Position numbers and translations under genes: made by a program. The notes under the pieces were generated by a model. It was not told where the DNA came from, searched no databases, and saw only the letters and a list, made by a program, of their open reading frames with translations. From Parvularculaceae bacterium (GTDB lineage: Bacteria; Pseudomonadota; Alphaproteobacteria; Caulobacterales; Parvularculaceae): 11,665 nt of DNA. This document shows positions 6,568-11,665 of the stretch, in pieces (the first letter of the stretch is position 1; the number at the start of each line of letters is the position of its first letter). Location: the NCBI GenBank assembly GCA_013389125.1, contig JACADX010000225.1:1-11665 (forward strand). Direction: 5' to 3'.

Positions 6568-7914
6568 CTAGTCTTCCCGGAGCCCGCGCGAGAAGGCGTC
6601 CGTCAGCGGCTTGAGGAGATAGCTGATCGCCGGCCGCGCGCCGGTCTGGATGAAGCTTTCCGCCGGCATGCCGGCCTGCAAAACCTGGCCCTGCAGGAGC
6701 GGCTTCAACTGTTCCTCCGGCGGGAGATCGATGAGGACGAGGAAATAGGGGATCCCGGATTGCTTGTCGACGAGATTGTCCGCCGACACCTGCCGCACGG
6801 ACCCGATCGCTTCGGGCGTCGTGCGCATGTTGAGCGCCGTAAGGCGAATGACCGCTTCCTGGCCAGGGCGCACCTTGTCGACGTCGCGCGGCGAAATGCG
6901 CGCCGCGACAAGAAGCCTGTCGCCTTCGGGCACGATGTCCATCACCGGCGATCCCGGCGTGATGACGCCGCCGATCGTGTGAACCGCAAGGCCGAGTACG
7001 ACGCCGTTTTCCGGCGCGCGGATTTCGGATCGACGGAGCGCGTCGAGGGCGGCTGTCCGCCGTTCGGTGATGCTGGCGATCTGCACTTCGAGGTCTTGCG
7101 ATTCCTTGATCGCATCCTCGCGCGACTTCTGCTTCAGCCGTTCGATCTCGAGGCGCGCTTCCGAGATGACGCTTTCCGCTTCGGCGCTCGCCGCCGTCAG
7201 CTGTCCTTGCTGGCCGGCGATCGCTTCCTTCGCCCGTTCGAGCTCGCGCACGCGCGTCATCGGCGCGAAACCCTCGGCGTTGAGGCGCTTGACCCCGTCG
7301 AGTTCTTCCCCGACGAGGCGCGATTGCTCCCGGAGCGAGCGCAACTGCGTCTGATAACCCTCTATCCGCTTCGTTTGCTGCACGACGCGTTCTTCAAGCA
7401 GCGCAATCTGCGTCGCCTTCGTCGTTTCGCGCGCGGCAAGCAGGCCTTTTTGCCCTTCGAGGTTGGCGCTGTAGTCGAGATCCGCCGGCGCGAGGCGGAA
7501 CGCAAGCGAATCTTGAGGTATCTCGGCGAGCCCGTCGCGCTCGGCGTAAAGACGCGCGAGGCGCGCGACGCCTTCGGCGAGCTGCGCCGTCAGGAGATCG
7601 ACGTTCGAGCGCGTCACCGTGTCGTCGAGGTCTATGAGGAGATCGCCGGCCTTGACCGCCTGTCCTTCCTTCACGTGGATTTTTCGAATGACGCCGCCCT
7701 CAAGATGCTGGATCGTCTTTCGGTTGGTTTCGACCGACAGCTGCCCCGGTGCAATCACGGCGCTGTTGATCGGCGCGAGGATCGACCACAGGAGGAGGCC
7801 GCCGAAGACCGCCGCGACCCATATCCAGCCGATCCTCAAAAACCGGCCGGCGTCATCGCCGCCGGACGGCGCGCCAGCGTCCGTTTTCTCAGTTGGTGCG
7901 GGTGGCGACAACAT
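6568..7914 (-). CDS. HlyD-family type I secretion membrane fusion protein (PrtE-like)
   Basis: This periplasmic adaptor links the inner-membrane ABC exporter to a TolC-like outer-membrane channel. The 448-residue product has a short cytoplasmic N-terminus, one transmembrane helix (WIWVAAVFGGLLLWSI at about 30-46), the lipoyl/barrel segment with PGQLSVETNRKTIQHLEGG and GQAVKAGDLL, a long Gln/Glu/Arg-rich coiled coil (about 110-280), then APENGVVLGLAVHTIGG and the C-terminal FIQTGARPAISYLLKPL typical of the HlyD/PrtE family. ATG 7914 gives the usual N-terminus and overlaps the ABC gene by 26 bp; the upstream extension of the frame is low-quality Arg-rich sequence and is not used. The ribosome binding site is weak, so translation may depend on coupling to the ABC gene. 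No TolC homologue lies in the window. Confidence 0.93.
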   Translation of the reverse strand: MLSPPAPTEKTDAGAPSGGDDAGRFLRIGWIWVAAVFGGLLLWSILAPINSAVIAPGQLSVETNRKTIQHLEGGVIRKIHVKEGQAVKAGDLLIDLDDTVTRSNVDLLTAQLAEGVARLARLYAERDGLAEIPQDSLAFRLAPADLDYSANLEGQKGLLAARETTKATQIALLEERVVQQTKRIEGYQTQLRSLREQSRLVGEELDGVKRLNAEGFAPMTRVRELERAKEAIAGQQGQLTAASAEAESVISEARLEIERLKQKSREDAIKESQDLEVQIASITERRTAALDALRRSEIRAPENGVVLGLAVHTIGGVITPGSPVMDIVPEGDRLLVAARISPRDVDKVRPGQEAVIRLTALNMRTTPEAIGSVRQVSADNLVDKQSGIPYFLVLIDLPPEEQLKPLLQGQVLQAGMPAESFIQTGARPAISYLLKPLTDAFSRGLRED

Positions 7915-9643
7915 TTGAATCCGTTTCGGCCGGTTTTTTCGACGCGCCGATCGCCGAGACGCCTGGCGCGATCTTGGCGAGCACTTCGTCGCGCGGGCCA
8001 TAGGCGCGCGCCTCGCCGTCGGCAAGCATCAACAGGCGGTCGACATGCTGGATCGCGCTCGGCCGGTGCGCGACGATGACGACGGCGGCGCCCCGCTTCT
8101 TCGCCGCGAGGATCGCATTTGACAGCGCGACGTAGCCTTCGGCGTCGAGATTGGCGTTCGGTTCGTCGAGCACGATCAGCGTCGGATCCCGGAACAGCGC
8201 GCGCGCAAGGCCGATGCGCTGGCGCTGGCCGACGGACAGACGCTGGCCGCGATCGCCGATCTCGGTCTCGAACCCGTCCGCAAGTCCGAGGATCATCTGC
8301 ATGGCGCCCGCCGCCTGCGCCGCCGCAACGATCTCCGCGTCGCTCGCATCCGGATCAAACCGCGCGATATTCTGTTTCACCGTTCCGGCGAAAAGTTCGG
8401 TCTCCTGCGGCAGATAGCCGATATAGCGGCCGACCTCGTCGCGATCCCAGGTCAAAAGGTCCGCGCCGTCGAGCCGGATTTCGCCGGAGACGACGCGCTC
8501 GACGCCGACCATCGCGCGCGCCAGCGTAGATTTTCCGGCGCCCGAAGGGCCGATGACGCCGAGCGCCTCGCCCGGCTTCAGCTCAAGGCTGACGCCCTTG
8601 ACGATCGGCTTCTTGGCGAGCGCCGGCTGGACGTAGACGCGGTCGAGCCGCAAATGGCCTTTCGGCGGCGGCAGCGCGATCCGGTCGACATGTTTCGGCG
8701 CGGCGGCGAGAAATTTCTCGAGCCGCTTCCAGGCGGTGATCGCCGAGCCGATGAGGCGCCACTGGCCGATCGACTGCTCGACCGGCGCGAGCGCCCGGCC
8801 GGTGATGATCGAGGCGGCGATCATCACGCCGGGCGTTGTCTGCTGGTCGATCACGAGAACCGCGCCAATGCCGAGGATCAGCGATTGCAGCAGCATGCGG
8901 CCGGCTTTCGTCGCCGCGCCATAGGTGTTGATGACGTCGCCGGCGTCGGTGTTCGAGGTTTGCGCCTTTGACGTGTGGGCGCGCCAGATCTCTTTCAGCG
9001 CCCCGCGCATGCCCATGGCGTCCGACGCGGCGGCGTTGCGCAAGATCGCCGCCATGGCGTTGTCGCCGGCGGTTCCCGCTTCGAGCGCGGTCGAGAGGCC
9101 CTTTCGCGAGGCGCGCTCGTTGAAAATCGCGAGCGTGATGAGAAGCCCTGCGCCGACCAGCGCCGTCAGCCCGAGCGCCCAATGCAGCATGAACACGAGC
9201 AGGAGATAGAACGGCGCGAAGGGCGCATCGAAAAAGGCGATGACCGCCGAAGACCCGAACGCCTGGCGGATCGTCCGGAGATCTTTGAGCGGGGTGTCGC
9301 CGCCCTGTCCGCCCGAATATTTGGCCCCGTCGACGGCGGCGTTGAAGGCCGCGTCGGAGAGCCTTGCGTCAAACCGCGCCGCGGCTCTGGCGACGAGCGC
9401 CGTGCGCACAAAGTCGAAGACCGCCATCCCGACGTAAAATCCCAGGACGAGAAGCGTCAGCACGAGGAGCGTCGTGTGGCTGCGGCTCGACAGCACGCGG
9501 TCGTAAATCTGCAGCATGTAGATCGACGGCGTCAGCATCAGGAGATTGACCGCGGCGCTGAAGACCGCGGCGCGGATGACGAGCGGCCTCGCCGCGGCGA
9601 GCGCGGCGCGCATGTCCTCCGTCAGCTTGACCTCGCTTTTCAC
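7889..9643 (-). CDS. type I secretion ABC transporter, permease/ATPase (PrtD-like)
   Basis: This is the inner-membrane exporter energising type I secretion. The 584 residues comprise a transmembrane domain (about 20-310, starting with RAAVFSAAVNLLMLTPSIYM and LQIYDRVL) and a nucleotide-binding domain. The latter has Walker A GPSGAGKST at 365-373, Q-loop LPQETELF at 411-418, signature LSVGQRQRIGLARAL at 469-483, Walker B LIVLDEP at 489-495 with Glu494, and H-loop His526. The signature reads LSVGQ rather than LSGGQ, an unusual but conservative-position change. There is no C39 peptidase-like N-terminal domain, which matches PrtD-type exporters of RTX proteins rather than bacteriocin exporters. 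GTG 9643 is used because AGAAGG lies 5 bases upstream; ATG 9613 (GGAG upstream) is an alternative. It is followed by the overlapping HlyD gene. Confidence 0.95.
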   Translation of the reverse strand: MKSEVKLTEDMRAALAAARPLVIRAAVFSAAVNLLMLTPSIYMLQIYDRVLSSRSHTTLLVLTLLVLGFYVGMAVFDFVRTALVARAAARFDARLSDAAFNAAVDGAKYSGGQGGDTPLKDLRTIRQAFGSSAVIAFFDAPFAPFYLLLVFMLHWALGLTALVGAGLLITLAIFNERASRKGLSTALEAGTAGDNAMAAILRNAAASDAMGMRGALKEIWRAHTSKAQTSNTDAGDVINTYGAATKAGRMLLQSLILGIGAVLVIDQQTTPGVMIAASIITGRALAPVEQSIGQWRLIGSAITAWKRLEKFLAAAPKHVDRIALPPPKGHLRLDRVYVQPALAKKPIVKGVSLELKPGEALGVIGPSGAGKSTLARAMVGVERVVSGEIRLDGADLLTWDRDEVGRYIGYLPQETELFAGTVKQNIARFDPDASDAEIVAAAQAAGAMQMILGLADGFETEIGDRGQRLSVGQRQRIGLARALFRDPTLIVLDEPNANLDAEGYVALSNAILAAKKRGAAVVIVAHRPSAIQHVDRLLMLADGEARAYGPRDEVLAKIAPGVSAIGASKKPAETDSNVVATRTN

Positions 9644-9677
9644 CGGGCCTTCTTCTTCCGCCGCAACGCGGCATCGG

Positions 9678-9708
9678 TTACCAAAACTATACTAATATAA
9701 TCTGAGCA
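9678..9708 (-). promoter_or_regulatory. AT-rich promoter-like patch upstream of the ABC transporter gene
   Basis: A strongly AT-rich run (minus strand: TTGCTC, then AGATTATATTAG, then TATAGTTTTGG) stands out in GC-rich surroundings about 35-65 bases before the GTG start. TATAGT is a plausible -10 box, but TTGCTC is too close for a standard -35, so exact boxes cannot be assigned. It suggests the exporter genes can be transcribed independently of the DUF2793 gene. Confidence 0.35.
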
Positions 9709-9749
9709 AGTGTCGCCGCTCTGAGGCAGGACGGCCCTTCTAGCGCGCT

Positions 9750-9767
9750 GAAAAGACTGGCCTTTTC
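9750..9767 (-). repeat. inverted repeat GAAAAG/CTTTTC in the DUF2793-ABC intergenic region
   Basis: GAAAAG (9750-9755) and CTTTTC (9762-9767) form a 6-bp stem with a 6-base loop. Together with the stem at 9783-9806 it makes up a structured 3' region after the DUF2793 gene. It may be a weak terminator or processing site. Confidence 0.3.
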
Positions 9768-9782
9768 GCGCCGCCGCACGCC

Positions 9783-9806
9783 GGACGCCGACGCCTTGCG
9801 GCGTCC
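9783..9806 (-). terminator. GC-rich hairpin with two alternative pairings after the DUF2793 gene
   Basis: On the minus-strand RNA, GGACGCC can pair with the nearby GGCGTC through a GCAA tetraloop (6 bp, 9790-9805) or with the more distal GGCGTCC (7 bp, ends at 9783). It begins 48 bases after the DUF2793 stop. No U-run follows, so it is only a possible terminator or mRNA-stabilising stem. Confidence 0.35.
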
Positions 9807-9854
9807 TCTCGGCTCCTTTCGCCAACTTGTTGACGCGCTTGGGGTTTTTCATCC

Positions 9855-11114
9855 TCAGCTCACGATGGCGCGGTCGGTGACGCGCCGCCAGCTTGTTCCG
9901 TCGGAAAACGCGATGACCGCGCCGCCTGCCTCGTCCGAAACATAGATGATCGCGCCTGCGCCGGTCGAAGACGCCGACGGCAGCGCAGCCTTGGCGTAAC
10001 TCTTCACCCGCACCGCGCCGTCGACATGGAGTTTCGCCGACGGGCCGGAAACGCCGATCCCGACATCCCCGGCGGAGGTGATCCGCATGCGCTCGGTTCG
10101 GCTCGCTGCCGCGCCCGTTCCGAAGACGATCCGCTGCGGCGCGACGCCGCCGGACACCGCGCCATCGACGACAAACTCGATCCCGGCGGTCGATTGCGCG
10201 GCCGCGCCGTCAAAGGCGTTGCCGATCAGCGAAAACGTGTAGTCGCCGCTGGCGCAGGCGGCCGGGGCGGCAAGCGTGCCGCGCGACTTCGTTCCGTTGA
10301 ACACCATTCGTTTCGTGGCGCTCGCATTGGCGACGACGCCGGCGAAGGAAACGCCGTCCGCCTCGCTGTCGATGAGCAATTCCTGTCCGGACGAAAGGGC
10401 TGAACTGACGTCCCCGCCGTCGAGATGGAGATGCAGGAGCGCGGCGGGCGACAATGTGTTGATCCCGACCCTGGCGTCAGGCTTGACGACGAGCGCGCTT
10501 GTCCAGGCGGCGCCGTCGGCGCTCACCTTCAGCGAGAAATCGTCGGAGCCCGTCAGGCCGAACTCCGCCCTCCCCGAGGCATTATTCTGAAAGACCGCGC
10601 TCGCCGTCTTCGCCGTGGCGCTCTTGTTGATGACGACGCGCATGTCGCCGGTTCCGGGCGTGACGTCGTCATGATTGAAGAGCGCCGCGTCCGATTTGAC
10701 CGCAAGCTTGTTCGCGGCGTCAGCCGTCGTGTTGACGCCGACTTTCGCGAATTCGGCGTCGCCGCCCGCGGTCCCTTCCGCGATCCAGGACGAGCCGTCG
10801 AAGACGCGCGCCGCCGCGAGCGCCTCCACATAGAGGCGCCAGCCCGTTCGCGGCGCGAGTTCGATCCAATCGCCGTCCTGAAACGCCGCGATCGAATTCG
10901 CCGCCATGCCGCTCCAGTCGGCGCCCGAGGCGCCCGTGGGGATGATATAGGCGTCGCCTTCAGCGGGCGATAAGGGCTGCGCCGTCACCATCGCCGACTT
11001 GACGACCGGCTGAACGAGCGCGTCCAGGCGGCGAAAGCTTTCATTGGCGCTGACATGTTTTTGCGCCTGCTGCGGCAGGATGTAGGAAAGCCCGAGGCGG
11101 GGCGTGAGACTCAT
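9855..11114 (-). CDS. DUF2793 protein with phage-tail-fibre-like repeats
   Basis: The product is 419 residues. The N-terminal third fits DUF2793: MSLTPRLGLSYILPQQAQKHV, then ANESFRRLDALVQ, EGDAYIIPTGASG, WSGMAANSIAAFQDGDW and GWRLYVE. The rest is Ala/Gly/Ser/Asp-rich with three similar units: VGVNTTADAANKLAVKSD (about 125-142), VGINTLSPAALLHLHLDG (about 216-233) and VGIGVSGPSAKLHVDG (about 351-366). The C-terminal block IIYVSDEAGGAVIAFSDG...WRRVTDRAIVS is one I recall ending tail-fibre-like proteins of alphaproteobacterial phages and gene transfer agents. There is no signal peptide, transmembrane helix or RTX repeat. ATG 11114 has GGAG 5 bases upstream; a TTG at 11129 is less likely. No other phage gene is present; it sits between an RTX gene and a type I exporter. 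Its function is unknown; a surface or adhesive role is inference. Confidence 0.85.
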   Translation of the reverse strand: MSLTPRLGLSYILPQQAQKHVSANESFRRLDALVQPVVKSAMVTAQPLSPAEGDAYIIPTGASGADWSGMAANSIAAFQDGDWIELAPRTGWRLYVEALAAARVFDGSSWIAEGTAGGDAEFAKVGVNTTADAANKLAVKSDAALFNHDDVTPGTGDMRVVINKSATAKTASAVFQNNASGRAEFGLTGSDDFSLKVSADGAAWTSALVVKPDARVGINTLSPAALLHLHLDGGDVSSALSSGQELLIDSEADGVSFAGVVANASATKRMVFNGTKSRGTLAAPAACASGDYTFSLIGNAFDGAAAQSTAGIEFVVDGAVSGGVAPQRIVFGTGAAASRTERMRITSAGDVGIGVSGPSAKLHVDGAVRVKSYAKAALPSASSTGAGAIIYVSDEAGGAVIAFSDGTSWRRVTDRAIVS

Positions 11115-11148
11115 ACTTGCTCCGTTCAATACGCAACGCGACGCGTCC

Positions 11149-11165
11149 GCCCGGCGATGCCGGGC
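11149..11165. repeat. 7-bp stem-loop in the leader of the DUF2793 gene
   Basis: GCCCGGC-GAT-GCCGGGC is a perfect 7-bp inverted repeat with a 3-base loop, 35 bases upstream of the DUF2793 ATG. On the plus strand it is followed by TTT. It could be a terminator for antisense transcription or a structured 5' leader. Confidence 0.4.
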
Positions 11166-11307
11166 TTTGCGACCGGCACATCATAAGGGGGCCGTCAAGG
11201 TGGGGGATGGAATTTTGTTTCCTTTTGGAATCATGAGGTTAGGTCCATCTCGCGAAAATAGGGAGCGCCGCCGCACGGCCTCGCCCGCCGCGCGAATTTC
11301 TGGCTTC

Positions 11308-11336
11308 TCCGTATACGGATCAGAAGCGGCCGCTTC
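11308..11336 (-). terminator. two adjacent perfect palindromes after the RTX gene, possible terminator
   Basis: GAAGCGGCCGCTTC (11323-11336, 14 bp) and TCCGTATACGGA (11308-11319, 12 bp) are separated by 3 bases and begin 5 bases after the RTX stop codon in the reading direction. Back-to-back stems right behind a stop codon suggest a transcript end or RNA-processing point, but there is no U-run. Either palindrome might alternatively be a protein-binding site. Confidence 0.4.
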
Positions 11337-11341
11337 GCTGG

Positions 11342-11665
11342 TCACCCGAAGGCGAAATCATCCGACGCGAGTTCGCTCACAAGGACGTTGCGGAGGATGA
11401 GGCTGTCGCCGCCGCCAAGAGCGATCGTCGTGTGGGTTCCGTCGTCTGTCGCGGCGGCGAGAACTTCCGCGAAACTGTCAAAAGCGGCGCCGAAGCCGAC
11501 GAGTTTGACGACGTCGCCGACGCCCGCCCCCGCCGTGAAGTCGCGCAGCGTGTCGATGTCGTCGCCGGGATTGAAGACGATCATGTCATTCCCGGCGTTG
11601 CCGAAGATGAAGTCGTTGAAGTCCCCGCCTTCGAGACTGTCGTCGCCGTCGCCGCCTTCAAGGAC
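11342..11665 (-). CDS. RTX calcium-binding repeat protein, C-terminal part (5' end beyond window)
   Basis: The frame is open from the right edge to TGA 11342-11344, showing the last 107 residues. It begins with RTX nonapeptide repeats (GGDGDDSLE, GGDFNDFIF, GNAGNDMIV, FNPGDDIDT), which fold into a calcium-bound parallel beta-roll outside the cell. It continues with DFTAGAGVGDVVKLVGFG, which resembles the capping segment of such proteins, and ends ALGGGDSLILRNV...LASDDFAFG. This ending matches the uncleaved C-terminal signal of type I secretion substrates (DSLxL, then DDFxF near the end). The activity (protease, lipase, adhesin or S-layer protein) would be set by the missing N-terminal part. 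The PrtD/HlyD-like genes lie downstream on the same strand, so it is the obvious cargo. It is separated from DUF2793 by 227 bp containing palindromes. Confidence 0.93.
   Translation of the reverse strand, partial: VLEGGDGDDSLEGGDFNDFIFGNAGNDMIVFNPGDDIDTLRDFTAGAGVGDVVKLVGFGAAFDSFAEVLAAATDDGTHTTIALGGGDSLILRNVLVSELASDDFAFG
11549..11656 (-). repeat. RTX nonapeptide repeat array (four visible units)
   Basis: Four consecutive 9-residue units follow the GGxGxDxUx pattern with increasing divergence towards the C-terminus. The array probably extends beyond the right edge. Confidence 0.88.

Noticed and set aside
6427..8079. Open frame of about 550 codons on the plus strand opposite the HlyD gene
   Set aside because: It is Arg-rich, low-complexity shadow sequence with no recognisable motif; the minus strand carries the full HlyD-family protein.
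9640..9852. 70-codon minus-strand frame between the DUF2793 and ABC genes, ending in a GTGA overlap
   Set aside because: The sequence is basic and unlike any family I know, contains hairpins and an AT-rich promoter-like patch with rare codons, and has no separate ribosome binding site. It is treated as intergenic, though the GTGA overlap keeps a small doubt.
9855..11114. Prophage or gene transfer agent cluster
   Set aside because: Only one tail-like gene is present, with no head, portal, terminase, integrase or lysis gene in the window, so a phage element cannot be called.
1..11665. CRISPR arrays, tRNA or rRNA genes, insertion sequences, toxin-antitoxin or known defence systems
   Set aside because: No regularly spaced direct repeats, tRNA-like cloverleafs, transposase motifs or such gene pairs were seen on either strand.

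Overview
The window is GC-rich, densely packed bacterial DNA. Its gene content suggests an alphaproteobacterium: a short-form homogentisate dioxygenase operon, a PrtD/HlyD-type type I secretion pair, and a DUF2793 tail-fibre-like protein. I cannot name genus or order from sequence alone. All assignments come from motif and family recognition by eye; no database search was run.

Left part (1-3163, minus strand): a tyrosine/phenylalanine catabolic operon read right to left. It starts with homogentisate 1,2-dioxygenase (hmgA), followed by a 79-residue Cys-rich protein (DUF6980-like) and a fumarylacetoacetate hydrolase (FAH) family gene. These genes are joined by 4-base stop/start overlaps (GTGA and ATGA). 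An alpha/beta hydrolase of the HSL esterase family follows 82 bp later and runs off the left edge. The FAH gene has an in-frame TGA where I recall relatives carrying Cys (the GYSCIAE segment), and the reading frame continues with family-like sequence for 51 more codons to a second TGA. A 22-bp near-perfect palindrome lies just upstream of hmgA and is a good operator candidate.

Middle part (3247-5356, plus strand): a YqhA/UPF0114 membrane protein, then thioredoxin reductase (trxB) and peptide methionine sulfoxide reductase A (msrA). The last two form a tight redox-repair pair, since thioredoxin reduced by TrxB is the usual electron donor for MsrA.

Right part (5334-11665, minus strand): a probable secretion/surface locus read right to left. 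It holds the C-terminal end of an RTX calcium-binding protein (cut by the window edge), a DUF2793 protein with three tail-fibre-like repeats, a PrtD-type ABC exporter, its HlyD-type adaptor, and a family-4-like glycosyltransferase. The last three are overlapping or 4 bp apart. The simplest reading is export of the RTX protein by the adjacent ABC/HlyD pair. The presence of a phage-tail-like DUF2793 protein and a glycosyltransferase in the same run is the more unusual part.

The two points most worth following up are the TGA at the presumed Cys position in the FAH gene (point mutation, assembly error or recoding) and the RTX-DUF2793-exporter-glycosyltransferase locus.
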